Shown: positions 15,322-23,553 of the stretch, piece by piece | Numbering within the stretch: position 1 is the stretch's first letter | Layout: each line of letters opens with the position of its first letter | DNA from: Aquipuribacter hungaricus | Lineage (GTDB): Bacteria > Actinomycetota > Actinomycetes > Actinomycetales > JBBAYJ01 | NCBI RefSeq assembly: GCF_042663885.1 | Contig: NZ_JBHSXV010000001.1 | Length of the DNA: 64,000 bases | Reading direction: 5' to 3' (one strand) | Notes under the pieces: generated by a model | What the model was told of the DNA's origin: nothing | What the model saw: only the letters and a program-made list of their open reading frames with translations | Databases searched by the model: none | Translations under genes and position numbers: made by a program

Positions 15322-16020
15322 TCAGGGCAGCGGCAGCGTCACGCTCGGCCGGCCCGGGCCCTCGACGAGCAGACCGCCGGTGGCGCGCGAGAGCGACCCG
15401 ACGTCGGCCACGTAGTCCCAGCCGAAGACGGCGGCGTTGCCCGTCACCGTCACGGTCCGGGTGCCGAGGGTGGCCTCGGTGTACCCGTCCGGGAGGACGG
15501 CGACGAGGTGCTGGAAGGTCCCGGCCGGGCTGCTGCCCTGCGCGACCAGCACCAGCCCGTCCTCGAGCAGCGCGTCGGCCGGGGTGCAGCCGTCCCGGCC
15601 CGTGGGCACGCCCCCGCCAGGGACCTCCCCGTCCACCCCGAACAGCACGGCCAGGCAGAGCCGGTCCTCGTCGGCCCAGAGGTAGGCCGCCGCGTCGCCC
15701 TCCATCGTGGCGACCTGGCTGGCCCGCTCCGGGAGGAAGGGGCGGAGCTGCCTCCACTCCTGGGGCAGCGCGACGGTGTCCTCCAGCGCCGACACCTGTG
15801 CCGTCGCAGGGCGGCCGGCGGGACCCGGCTGCGTCCGGTCGGGGGAGCCGAGGACCGCGGCGGACCCGCCGACCGCGGCCAGGGCGAGGGACCCCGCGAC
15901 GACCGCGGCCCGGCGGCGCTGCCGGCGCTCGCGGTGCGTGCGGATCAGGGCGTCCGGGTCGAGGACGCGAGGAGGTTCGGGGACGTCACGTCTGAGCGCG
16001 CCGGCCAGGTCGTGACTCAT
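15322..16020 (-). CDS. Single-pass membrane protein paired with an ECF sigma factor (possible anti-sigma)
   Basis: A 232-residue protein with a short N-terminal cytoplasmic part (residues 1-37, Arg-rich before the membrane), one membrane segment at about 38-58 and a ~170-residue extracellular part with two cysteines (RLCLAVLF and GRDGCTPAD). Its start overlaps the sigma-factor stop by four bases (ATGA), so the two are co-translated. This position and topology are those of an anti-sigma factor or other sensor of SigE-type ECF systems, although the N-terminus is shorter than a classical anti-sigma domain and no zinc motif is seen. Role is inferred from context. Confidence 0.7.
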   Translation of the reverse strand: MSHDLAGALRRDVPEPPRVLDPDALIRTHRERRQRRRAAVVAGSLALAAVGGSAAVLGSPDRTQPGPAGRPATAQVSALEDTVALPQEWRQLRPFLPERASQVATMEGDAAAYLWADEDRLCLAVLFGVDGEVPGGGVPTGRDGCTPADALLEDGLVLVAQGSSPAGTFQHLVAVLPDGYTEATLGTRTVTVTGNAAVFGWDYVADVGSLSRATGGLLVEGPGRPSVTLPLP

Positions 16021-16532
16021 GCGGGGCTCCCTTCGAGGTCGAGGGTCGTCAGGTCGGGGTGCCGGCGCAGGGTGGCCAGCGCCTTGGACGTCTGGCTCTT
16101 CACCGTGCCGACGGAGCAGCCGAGCGCCGCGGCGGTGTCCCGCTCGGTGAGGTCGTCGAAGAAGCGCAGCACGACGACCGCCCGCTGCCGGGGCGGCAGG
16201 GACCGCACCGCGTCCGCCATCACGCAGCGGACCTCGTAGCCGTCACCCGACGGCGCCGCCGTGTCGGGCAGGACCGGGGTCGGTCGCTCCCCGTGCCACC
16301 GTCGCCTCCGCCAGCCCAGGTACGTGCTCAGCAGGACGCGTCGGGCGTAGCCGTCGAGGCTGGCGTGGTCCCGACCCGTGCTGATGCGGGCCCACCGGCC
16401 CCACATCGTCAGCAGGGTCGCCTGGACCAGGTCCTCGGCCGTGGCCCAGTCACCCGTGAGCAGCCACGCCGTCCGCAGCAGGGCGCGCTGCCGCAGCGTC
16501 ACGTACTGCCGGAAGCCGGCTTCGTCGACCAT
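16017..16532 (-). CDS. SigE-family ECF RNA polymerase sigma factor
   Basis: About 171 residues. Region 2 is FRQYVTLRQRALLRTAWLLTGD followed by ATAEDLVQATLLTMWGRW (parts of a single stretch), and region 4 is LPPRQRAVVVLRFFDDLTERDTAAALGC with SVGTVKSQTSKALATLRR as the HTH. ATG 16532 has GGGGGA ten bases upstream; ATG 16550 would add six residues. SigE-family factors recognise extracytoplasmic-stress promoters and are controlled by a membrane partner, here probably the overlapping downstream gene. It is divergent from the secreted lectin at 16757 (224 bases), a plausible target. Confidence 0.9.
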   Translation of the reverse strand: MVDEAGFRQYVTLRQRALLRTAWLLTGDWATAEDLVQATLLTMWGRWARISTGRDHASLDGYARRVLLSTYLGWRRRRWHGERPTPVLPDTAAPSGDGYEVRCVMADAVRSLPPRQRAVVVLRFFDDLTERDTAAALGCSVGTVKSQTSKALATLRRHPDLTTLDLEGSPA

Positions 16533-16717
16533 CAGTCGCGCGTCCCCCATGCCGGTAGAAGGGTGCAGACCGTCGAGAAGGTTGTCCTCTCCCGTCCCCA
16601 GCCTGGCCCCGGTCGCCGGCGGGGCGACCGCGGACACCCTCGGCACCCGGACCTTCCCGGACGGGACCCGCCGTCCGCCGGGTCCGCAGGTCCCGCATGG
16701 TGCACGCTGGCGCGCGC

Positions 16718-16737
16718 GGGCGTCACAGAGGACGCCC
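16718..16737. promoter_or_regulatory. Inverted repeat just upstream of the lectin ribosome site
   Basis: GGGCGTC (16718-16724) and GACGCCC (16731-16737) form a perfect 7-bp dyad with a six-base centre, ending eight bases before GGGGGAG of the lectin start. It may be an operator or a 5'-UTR hairpin. The rest of the 224-base gap shows no clear promoter. Confidence 0.45.
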
Positions 16738-16756
16738 CGAGACGGGGGAGAAGCAG

Positions 16757-17968
16757 ATGACGGTACGGAGGACGACGGTCGCGGCGGGGGTGCTCGTGGC
16801 CGCGCTGGTCGCGGGAGCAGGGCCTGCGACGGCGGGGACGGGGGTGCTGCAGGGCCTGCAGGAGCCGTCGGCGGTGCGGGACGCGGTCGCCGCCGCGGAC
16901 GGCGTCGCGGCAGCCGCGGTCCCGACGAGCCTGACCTCGGGCGAGACGCTCCAGCCGGGGCAGTCGCTGGTCTCGCCGTCGGGCCGGTACGCCCTGACGC
17001 TCAGGACCGACGGGGCGCTGGTCCTCGTGCTCCAGCCGACGCGGTTCAACCCTGCGCCGGTGGTGCTCGAGCGCCTCGGGCAGGGAGAGCCCGGTGCGCG
17101 ATTGATCATGCAGGAGGACGGCAACCTGGTGATGTACGACCCCGACGGCAGCGTGGCCGAGAACTATGCCACCGAGGGCACGGGCGCGGACTACTTCGTC
17201 GTGCAGGACGACCGCAACGTGGTGCTGTACTCCCGGTACGCCGGCAGCGACCAGACCGTCCGCTCGTTCCAGACCATCTCGCTGGAGCGTCTCGTGCCCG
17301 GCCAGGCGCTGCTGTCCGGTGACCGGATGATCTCCTCGGACCTTGCGTCCGTCCTGGTCATGCAGGGTGACGGCAACCTGGTCCTGTACCGGTACGGCCA
17401 GGCGGTGTTCCAGTCCGGGACCAACTCGCCCGACAACGTCGGCGCGGACGCCGTCCTGCAGTCCGACGGCAACTTCGTCGTCTACGCCGGCTCGCGGGCG
17501 GTGTTCTCGACCCGGACGGTGACGACGGAGTTCCCGGACTCCACGGTCCTCCGTCTGGGCGTCGGCGAGTTCTCCGTGGTCCAGGGGGCGGAGAGGCTGT
17601 CGTCCGTCTACGGCTCCGCGTGGACCAGCCCGACGGTGGAGTTCGGGCAGTCGCTGCTCCCGGGCGACCGCCGCCGTTCGCCCGACGGCCGCGGCGTGCT
17701 GGTGTTCCAGGCCGACGAGAACCTGGTCCACTACCGCGACGGCCGGGCCGTCTGGCAGAGCGGGACGCGCCTCAGCGGCGCCAACCTCGCCGTGATGCAG
17801 GAGGACGGCAACTTCGTCGTCTACGCGGTCGGGGACAGCGTGCCCGGCGGGGTCGAGGTCCTCGCCCAGACCCGGACCCAGGGCAACCCCGGCGCGACCC
17901 TCGTCGTGCCGGACGCCGGCCAGGTGTACGTCCGCTCCGAGGGCGGCAGGGTGCTCTACCCGCGCTGA
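16757..17968 (+). CDS. Secreted bulb-type (B_lectin) lectin
   Basis: A 403-residue exported protein. ATG 16757 follows GGGGGAGAAGCAG. A signal peptide covers residues 1-27 (PATA cleavage, as in the paralogue at 12477-13691). Six good sugar-binding signatures are present: QEDGNLVMY, QDDRNVVLY, QGDGNLVLY, QSDGNFVVY, QADENLVHY and QEDGNFVVY, spread over three domains, and it ends VLYPR. It shares long identical stretches with the paralogue, such as LVPGQALLSGD and FQSGTNSP, so the two arose by duplication. Unlike the paralogue, the mature part lacks cysteines. It is divergent from the ECF sigma-factor gene, which may control it. Confidence 0.9.
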   Translation: MTVRRTTVAAGVLVAALVAGAGPATAGTGVLQGLQEPSAVRDAVAAADGVAAAAVPTSLTSGETLQPGQSLVSPSGRYALTLRTDGALVLVLQPTRFNPAPVVLERLGQGEPGARLIMQEDGNLVMYDPDGSVAENYATEGTGADYFVVQDDRNVVLYSRYAGSDQTVRSFQTISLERLVPGQALLSGDRMISSDLASVLVMQGDGNLVLYRYGQAVFQSGTNSPDNVGADAVLQSDGNFVVYAGSRAVFSTRTVTTEFPDSTVLRLGVGEFSVVQGAERLSSVYGSAWTSPTVEFGQSLLPGDRRRSPDGRGVLVFQADENLVHYRDGRAVWQSGTRLSGANLAVMQEDGNFVVYAVGDSVPGGVEVLAQTRTQGNPGATLVVPDAGQVYVRSEGGRVLYPR

Positions 17969-17976
17969 GGCACGTC

Positions 17977-18012
17977 CCTGCCGGCGGCCACCTCCGGGCG
18001 GCCGCCGGCAGG
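17977..18012. terminator. Strong hairpin after the lectin gene
   Basis: A perfect 13-bp stem, CCTGCCGGCGGCC (17977-17989) with GGCCGCCGGCAGG (18000-18012), loop of 10 bases, nine bases after the lectin stop and before the convergent gene at 18086. Confidence 0.8.
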
Positions 18013-18085
18013 AGGCGCGCACGGACCGCGACGACGAGGACCGTCGTCGACGTGAGGCGGGTGGCCCCGCCGCCGTGTCGGTGCG

Positions 18086-18421
18086 TCAGGCAGGGACGCG
18101 CGAGACGCGTCCTGGCGCGTCGGTGCTGCCTGGCCGCCCGCTCCAGGACCGCGCCGGGCGCGGGAGCCGGGTCCGGGGCAGCGCCCACCGGGGGTCGAAC
18201 CCCGGGTGGTCGCAGAAGCGTGCCGCCAGCTGCCGGACCGCCACCTCCAGGACCGCCCAGCGTTCGGAGAGGTGGACGGCGTCCTCGTAGTCGGCGAGCA
18301 GGTCCTGCCAGCCGTCCGCCCAGGGCTGGTCCGGCCCGTCGACGGGGTCGCGACCGTCAGCTGGGGCACCGTCAGCGAGGTCCGACAACCGGTGCGTGAC
18401 GAAGGCCGTGAGAGCGTTCAC
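18086..18421 (-). CDS. Small protein resembling DUF6221
   Basis: A 111-residue protein starting at GTG 18421, six bases after CAGGAT. The central ~50 residues (WAVLEVAVRQLAARFCDHPGFDPRW; key part RQLAARFCDHPGFDPRW) resemble the C-terminal end of the DUF6221 family, where an uncharged helix is followed by a DHP-x-(F/Y) motif; that comparison is from memory and not certain. The last 30 residues are Pro/Arg-rich. No catalytic motif is seen. Function unknown. Confidence 0.5.
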   Translation of the reverse strand: MNALTAFVTHRLSDLADGAPADGRDPVDGPDQPWADGWQDLLADYEDAVHLSERWAVLEVAVRQLAARFCDHPGFDPRWALPRTRLPRPARSWSGRPGSTDAPGRVSRVPA

Positions 18422-18534
18422 ACGCCCATCCTGCGGCACTCCCGGGACGGTCCTCTACTGGCCGAAGGGAGGACCTGTGGGCGTGGACGCGGTGTCCGGA
18501 CGAGGCGGCTGCCGCGGTCGGTGCCGGTCGACGT

Positions 18535-18954
18535 TCACCCTCCCGGGCAGCGCGTGTCCCCGCCGCTGTGCTCCTGGCACGTGGTCACGCGCTCGACGGG
18601 GGTCGGTGTCCGGTGGTCGACGAGGGCCGCCCAGAACAGCCCAGGCATGCAGCCGAGGACGACGGCGACGCCGTAGAGCCGTAGCGCGCGAGAGCTCCGT
18701 GCGAGCCCGGCCAGGGCCAGCCCGGCCACCGGTGCGCCCGCAGAGCAGACCGCAGCCCAGACCAGCGTGACCCTCGCCGCCGCGACCTCCTGGGGCGACA
18801 GCTGCTCCCCGAAGAACGTGAGCGACTGGCCGAGGTGGTGCAGGACGAGCAGCGGGGTCCCGACGAACCAGACCACCGCAGGCAGCCAGAGCAGCGCTCG
18901 CGCCCACCGACGGGTCCCGGGCGGGCTGCTGGAGGCAGGGGCCGCGGCGTCCAC
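18535..18954 (-). CDS. Small membrane protein of unknown function
   Basis: A 139-residue protein with three hydrophobic segments (about residues 20-42, 62-85 and 92-110), a short N-terminal cytoplasmic part and a C-terminal tail with two cysteines (TTCQEHSGGDTRC). GTG 18954 follows TACGGT by six bases, the leaderless arrangement. No family recognised. The 166-base gap upstream (18955-19120) contains only this promoter and that of the next gene. Confidence 0.6.
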   Translation of the reverse strand: MDAAAPASSSPPGTRRWARALLWLPAVVWFVGTPLLVLHHLGQSLTFFGEQLSPQEVAAARVTLVWAAVCSAGAPVAGLALAGLARSSRALRLYGVAVVLGCMPGLFWAALVDHRTPTPVERVTTCQEHSGGDTRCPGG

Positions 18955-19120
18955 GGTGCCACCGTAGGTCGGGCGGGGACGGCAGCGTCGGTGATCGACG
19001 CACGTCGCTGGGGGACCGTCGACCCGACGCCCTCGCCGCGGTCGCCGCCGGGCCCGGGAGGACGCCCGCCACTCACGACCGGTCCCTCGTCGGCGGGCGG
19101 CCGGAGGGCAGACTGACGGC

Positions 19121-19690
19121 GTGGATGCCGAGGAGCTCGCCGCGGGGACGACGGGCGGCGACAGCGCGATCGTGCGCTTCTGGGAGACGGCGCGCAGCAG
19201 CGCCGGTCTGGGCCGGCTCGCGGTCGTGACGGGCCTGACGTCGGCGGCCGTCGTGCCGCCGCCCGCGTGGGCCTTCGGCGGGACCCCCGAGGAGGCCGAC
19301 GAGCTGCTGGCCCTCGTGCTCGACGGGACGAAGACCGCGACGTCCGGCGCCCGCTGGCCGTACGAGGTCGAAGGTCAGCAGCTGCCCCGGCCCGGTGAGC
19401 TCTCCATCGTCCTCGACGGTGCGGGTCGTCCTCGGGCGCTCGTGCGCACCGTCGCGGTCGACGTCGTGCCGTTCTCCGAGGTGGGGGAGGAGCACGCCCG
19501 GGCCGAGGGCGAGGGCGACCTCTCCCTGGCGCACTGGAGAGAGAACCACCGGCGGGTCTTCGCCGAGGAGCTCACCGCGGCCGGGCGCAGCTTCACCGGC
19601 GACATGCTCGTCGTGTGCGAGGCGCTGGAGCTGCTCTACCCGCGCCGCCGTCCGGCCGGCGACCGTGGTCGCGCGCTGACCGACGCCTGA
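19121..19690 (+). CDS. ASCH domain protein
   Basis: A 189-residue protein. The ASCH (ASC-1 homology) core runs from about residue 50 to 170: FGGTPEEADELLALVLDGTKTATSGARWPYE holds the conserved G-x-K-T-(A/V)-T motif, followed by PRPGELSIVLDGAGRPRALVRT and HWRENHRRVF. Each is quoted in part. ASCH proteins bind RNA or nucleosides; some hydrolyse N4-acetylcytidine. The N-terminal 45 residues are an extra helical part. GTG 19121 follows CAGACT by six bases. Confidence 0.82.
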   Translation: MDAEELAAGTTGGDSAIVRFWETARSSAGLGRLAVVTGLTSAAVVPPPAWAFGGTPEEADELLALVLDGTKTATSGARWPYEVEGQQLPRPGELSIVLDGAGRPRALVRTVAVDVVPFSEVGEEHARAEGEGDLSLAHWRENHRRVFAEELTAAGRSFTGDMLVVCEALELLYPRRRPAGDRGRALTDA

Positions 19691-19724
19691 GGTCCCGACG
19701 ACCGCGGCGCCCTAGGGTCACCGC

Positions 19725-19970
19725 ATGGCTGACCCGGCGCGTCGGCGGCGCGTCGCGACGTTCCTGGGTCTCGTCGACGACAGACCCCGACCGGGCGCAC
19801 GTCACACCCTGAGGGCGATGTGGCGGACCCTGCCCTTCGTCGCTGTGGCAGCCGTCCTGGGAGGGGCGGTGAGCCTCCTCGACGGTCCGTCCTGGCTGCA
19901 GCTGCTCCTGGTGGTCTCCCCGGTGGTCGCGGTCACGTTCTTCCTCGAGCAGGAGCGCGACCGCCGCTAG
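19725..19970 (+). CDS. Small membrane protein of unknown function
   Basis: An 81-residue basic protein with two hydrophobic segments (about residues 35-53 and 56-74) after an Arg-rich N-terminus, ending EQERDRR. ATG 19725 follows TAGGGT by six bases, with no ribosome site. Codon use fits a real gene in this genome (GC-rich third positions). No family recognised. Confidence 0.6.
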   Translation: MADPARRRRVATFLGLVDDRPRPGARHTLRAMWRTLPFVAVAAVLGGAVSLLDGPSWLQLLLVVSPVVAVTFFLEQERDRR

Positions 19971-20013
19971 GGGCTGAGCCTTCGTCCCGCACCCCGGCGG
20001 CTAGCGTGGCGCC

Positions 20014-20802
20014 GTGGTCCCGCCCTCCCTCAGCCAGCAGGTGGTCCCCGCCCAGGGTCCCGTCGAGCTCGGCCCCGCCGTACGGCTGCCCGCCCGCCGC
20101 GAGGACGTCGAGCTGCACACCCCGGACGGCCTGCGCCTGGTCGGGGAGCTCGCGCTGCCCGCCGACCGCGACCCCGTCGCCACGCTCGTGTGCCTGCACC
20201 CCCTGCCCACGCACGGCGGCTACATGGACTCCCACGTCCTGCTCAAGGCGTCGCAGCGGCTGCCCGCACTGGCCGACCTCGCCGTGCTCCGCTTCAACCT
20301 GCGAGGCGTCACCAGCCCGCGCGGTACGTCGGAGGGCACCTTCGACGCCGGTGACGCGGAGCGGCACGACGTCACCGCGGCGCTCGCCTTCGTCGAGGAC
20401 CACGGCCTGCCCGCGGTCACCGTGCTGGGCTGGTCGTTCGGCACGGACCTGTCGCTGCTGCACGCCCGCGACCCGCTCGTCACCCAGCTCGTGCTGCTGT
20501 CCCCGCCGCTGCGGTACACCGGCGACGACGACCTGCGCTGGTGGGCCGCCGACGGCCGGCCCGTGACGGCGCTGGTGCCCGAGCACGACGACTACCTGCG
20601 CCCGCCGGAGGCCGTCGAGCGCTTCTCGCTGGTGCCGCAGGCGCGGGTCGTGCCGCTCGTGGGCGCCAAGCACCTGGTCGTCGGCGAGAGCCACGTCCGG
20701 ACCGTCCTCGATCACGTGGTCGAAGCCGCCGCGCCGGGCGCCCACCCGCTGCCGACCACGTGGGACGGGCCCTACGAGCGCGTGACCACGCGGATCGGCT
20801 GA
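20014..20802 (+). CDS. Alpha/beta hydrolase
   Basis: A 262-residue protein with the alpha/beta hydrolase fold: CLHPLPTHGG near residue 55-64 in the oxyanion position, NLRGVTSPRGTSEG, nucleophile elbow GWSFG (Ser in VLGWSFGTDLS), an acidic residue in ALVPEHDDY, and a late catalytic His in VVGAKHLVVGES. The pattern HPxPxxGG...D...GxSxG is typical of the YpfH/CocE-like or esterase branch widespread in actinobacteria. The substrate is unknown. GTG 20014 follows TAGCGT by six bases. A hairpin follows the stop. Confidence 0.85.
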   Translation: MVPPSLSQQVVPAQGPVELGPAVRLPARREDVELHTPDGLRLVGELALPADRDPVATLVCLHPLPTHGGYMDSHVLLKASQRLPALADLAVLRFNLRGVTSPRGTSEGTFDAGDAERHDVTAALAFVEDHGLPAVTVLGWSFGTDLSLLHARDPLVTQLVLLSPPLRYTGDDDLRWWAADGRPVTALVPEHDDYLRPPEAVERFSLVPQARVVPLVGAKHLVVGESHVRTVLDHVVEAAAPGAHPLPTTWDGPYERVTTRIG

Positions 20803-20823
20803 GCACCCCGGCCCCCGACGCGA

Positions 20824-20873
20824 CAGGGCCGGGGCCGACGGACCCTCGACGGGTGCGGCCGGCCCCGGCCCTG
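20824..20873. terminator. Bidirectional hairpin between convergent genes
   Basis: CAGGGCCGGGGCCG (20824-20837) pairs perfectly with CGGCCCCGGCCCTG (20860-20873), a 14-bp stem with a 22-base loop, between the alpha/beta hydrolase and ybdD genes. Confidence 0.75.
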
Positions 20874-20893
20874 GTCGGGACGGTGCGGTGGTG

Positions 20894-21151
20894 TCAGCAG
20901 CAGCGGTCGACCGCCGCGCCCTCCGCCCGGTCCTGGCGCTGCCGCTCGAACTCCCGCCGCGTCCCGGCGGGGTGCCCGTGGGCGGCGCACTCGCGGACGT
21001 GGGCGTCCCACCGGTCCTCGCCGGTGACCGCGCGCAGGTACCAGACCAGCCCCCGCCAGCCCCGGGCGAGCAGCCCGGGCAGCGCCGGCACGGCGGGCTC
21101 GTGACCCGCCGGCGCCTGCGTCCAGGGGGTGCGGGCCTGCGGCACGGTCAC
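20894..21151 (-). CDS. YbdD/YjiX family small protein, CstA partner
   Basis: An 85-residue protein. The family core is visible as RGLVWYLRAVTGEDRW, DAHVRECAAHGHPAGTRREFERQR (quoted in two parts), ending in a cysteine pair (VDRCC). YbdD/YjiX-like proteins (DUF466) are encoded directly after cstA/btsT carbon-starvation genes in many bacteria and probably assist the transporter. GTG 21151 overlaps the cstA stop by four bases (GTGA), so the two are translationally coupled, which supports the assignment. The longer frame that runs back through cstA is a shadow. Confidence 0.85.
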   Translation of the reverse strand: MTVPQARTPWTQAPAGHEPAVPALPGLLARGWRGLVWYLRAVTGEDRWDAHVRECAAHGHPAGTRREFERQRQDRAEGAAVDRCC

Positions 21152-23352
21152 TGCTGGCCCCCGCTGACCAGCCGGTCCTCGTGCGCGGCGATGGCGGCCT
21201 TCTCCTCGGGCGTGGCGAACAGCCCGGCCGGCTCGACGATGCGGCTCGGCGTGTGCGGGACCTCCGTGGTGGCCAGGCTGCCCTGCCGGAGCGCCTTGAC
21301 GATCGTCACCACGGCGTTGGCGACGACGACGAGCACGAGCAGCGCGAACACCGACTGCAGGACGCCGTTCGTCGTGGAGTTGGTGACGATCTGCTGCATC
21401 TGGCCCGCGTCGGCGGCCGGCGGCAGGACCTCGCCGGCCTCGAGCGCGTCGGCGTACCGGGCCCGCTGGGCGAAGTAGCCGATGGCCGGGACGTCGCTGA
21501 ACACCTTCTGGTAGCTGGCCGTCATGGTGACGACGAGGTCCCAGACCAGCGGGATGCCGGGCACCCAGGCCCAGCGCACCTTGCCGTGCTTGATCATCAG
21601 CGTGACGCACAGCGTGAGGGCGATGGCGGCGAGCAGCTGGTTGGCGATGCCGAACAGCGGGAAGAGCTGGTTGATGCCGCCGAGGGGGTCGGTGACGCCG
21701 ACGTAGAGGAAGTACCCCCACGCGCCCACGACCACGGCGCTGGCCAGGTAGTTGGCCGGTCGCCACGACAGGTCGCCGAACTTCTTCCACACGTTGCCGA
21801 CCGTGTCCTGGAGCATGAAGCGGCCGACGCGGGTCCCGGCGTCGACGGCGGTGAGGATGAACAGCGCCTCGAACATGATCGCGAAGTGGTACCAGAACGC
21901 CTGCAGGCCGCCGCCGAACGCGCTGGCGAAGATCTGCGAGATGCCGAGCGCCAGGGTCGGGGCGCCGCCGGTCCGGGAGACCAGGTCCTCCTCGACCGCG
22001 GCCGCCTCGGCCGAGATCTGCGCTGCGGAGGTGTCGAAGCCGAGGCCCTGGACGAACGCGGCCGCGGACTCCGGCGTGCCGCCCGTCGCGCCGGCGGGGG
22101 AGTTGATGGCGAAGTACAGGCCCTGGTCGATGACCGAGGCGGCGATGAGGGCGCTGATGGCGACGAAGCTCTCCATGAGCATGCCGCCGTAGCCGATGAA
22201 CCGGACCTGGCTCTCCTTGGCGATCATCTTGGGCGTCGTGCCCGAGCTGATGAGCGCGTGGAAGCCGGACAGGGCGCCGCAGGCGATGGTGATGAAGACG
22301 AACGGGAACAGCGAGCCGGCGAAGACGGGCCCGTTGCCCTCGATCGCGAACTGGCTGACGGCGTCGTTGGCCAGGACCGGGCGGGCGAGCAGCAGGGCCA
22401 GGGCGAGCAGGACGATGACGCCGATCTTCATGAACGTCGACAGGTAGTCGCGCGGCGTGAGCAGCATCCACACCGGCAGGACCGAGGCGACGAAGCCGTA
22501 CACGACGAGCGCGACGACCAGGGTCTCCTTGCTCAGGGTCAGCGCGTCGGCCAGGCCCGAGGCCTCGACGTACCCGCCGCCGACGATGGCCAGCAGCAGC
22601 AGGACGACGCCGATGGCGGTGGCCTCCATGACCCGCCCGGGCCGGATGACCCGCAGGTACACGCCCATGAACAGGGCGATCGGGATGGTGAGCGCGATGG
22701 AGAAGACGCCCCAGGGGGACTCGGCGAGGGCGTTGACGACGATGAGCGCGAGCACCGCCAGGATGATGATCATGATGGCGAACACGGCGATGAGGGCCGC
22801 GACGCCGCCCACGGGCCCGATCTCCTCGCGGACCATCTGGCCGAGGCTCTTCCCGTTGCGGCGCATCGAGAAGAACATGACGACCATGTCCTGCACGGCG
22901 CCGGCGAAGATGACGCCGACGACGATCCAGATCGTGCCCGGCAGGTAGCCCATCTGCGCGGCGAGCACGGGCCCGACCAGCGGGCCGGCGCCGGCGATCG
23001 CGGCGAAGTGGTGGCCGAACAGGACGCGCCGGTCGGTCACCTCGTAGTCGACCCCGTTGTCCAGGCGCTCGGCCGGGGTGGCGCGGGTGTCGTCGACGAG
23101 CAGGACGCGGTAGGCGATGAAGCGGCTGTAGAAGCGGTAGGCGATGGCGTAGGAGGCCAGCGCCGCGAACAGGACCCACAGGGCTGACACCTCCTCCCCG
23201 CGCGACAGCGCCAGGACGGTCCAGGCGACGCCGCCGAGGACGGCGACGGCCACCCAGACGGCGACCTGGAGCGGGCTGCGCCGCGACGCGGGCGGCGCGG
23301 GGATGCCGGTGTCGGACCGGGGCGACGGACGGTCGCCGGAGACGGTGCTCAT
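21148..23352 (-). CDS. cstA: Carbon starvation protein CstA, pyruvate/peptide transporter
   Basis: A 734-residue polytopic protein (about 16-18 membrane segments) with CstA landmarks: NGVDYEVTDRRVLFGHHFAAIAGAGPLVGP (characteristic parts GHHFAAIAGAGPL and VGPVLAAQMGY), SMRRNGKSLGQM, and SSGTTPKMI. These residues are almost invariant in CstA/BtsT/YjiY. Family members import pyruvate or peptides when carbon is limiting. ATG 23352 follows GGGAG with six-base spacing; 46 upstream in-frame codons are discarded. It forms a two-gene operon with ybdD. Confidence 0.95.
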   Translation of the reverse strand: MSTVSGDRPSPRSDTGIPAPPASRRSPLQVAVWVAVAVLGGVAWTVLALSRGEEVSALWVLFAALASYAIAYRFYSRFIAYRVLLVDDTRATPAERLDNGVDYEVTDRRVLFGHHFAAIAGAGPLVGPVLAAQMGYLPGTIWIVVGVIFAGAVQDMVVMFFSMRRNGKSLGQMVREEIGPVGGVAALIAVFAIMIIILAVLALIVVNALAESPWGVFSIALTIPIALFMGVYLRVIRPGRVMEATAIGVVLLLLAIVGGGYVEASGLADALTLSKETLVVALVVYGFVASVLPVWMLLTPRDYLSTFMKIGVIVLLALALLLARPVLANDAVSQFAIEGNGPVFAGSLFPFVFITIACGALSGFHALISSGTTPKMIAKESQVRFIGYGGMLMESFVAISALIAASVIDQGLYFAINSPAGATGGTPESAAAFVQGLGFDTSAAQISAEAAAVEEDLVSRTGGAPTLALGISQIFASAFGGGLQAFWYHFAIMFEALFILTAVDAGTRVGRFMLQDTVGNVWKKFGDLSWRPANYLASAVVVGAWGYFLYVGVTDPLGGINQLFPLFGIANQLLAAIALTLCVTLMIKHGKVRWAWVPGIPLVWDLVVTMTASYQKVFSDVPAIGYFAQRARYADALEAGEVLPPAADAGQMQQIVTNSTTNGVLQSVFALLVLVVVANAVVTIVKALRQGSLATTEVPHTPSRIVEPAGLFATPEEKAAIAAHEDRLVSGGQQ

Positions 23353-23478
23353 GCGGGGCTCCCGGGGAGGGTGGGGACAGGGGGCGGGGCGCTGTGGTGG
23401 GCGCTGGGCCGGTGGGGCATGCGTCGACTCCTTCGTCGCAGCGGCGTCCCCGGTCGCGGCGGCGCCAGCCTCCCGGGA

Positions 23479-23512
23479 TGTATAGCGCACACGGGGCGTA
23501 CCACCACGGTGG
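23479..23512 (-). promoter_or_regulatory. Possible cstA promoter region
   Basis: The minus strand contains TATACA (23484-23479), the best -10 in the 201-base gap, with an upstream TGNG-type extension (TGCGC). A perfect CCACC-AC-GGTGG dyad lies at 23501-23512, where a regulator could overlap the -35 region. The rest of the gap shows nothing distinct. Confidence 0.45.
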
Positions 23513-23553
23513 CGGGGCGGACCGCTACCGGACCGTGACCGGGGCGCGCACGC

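Noticed and set aside
21152..23179. Long minus-strand open frame upstream of ybdD
   Set aside because: Arg/Pro-rich shadow of cstA in another phase; only the last 85 codons after 21151 are YbdD.
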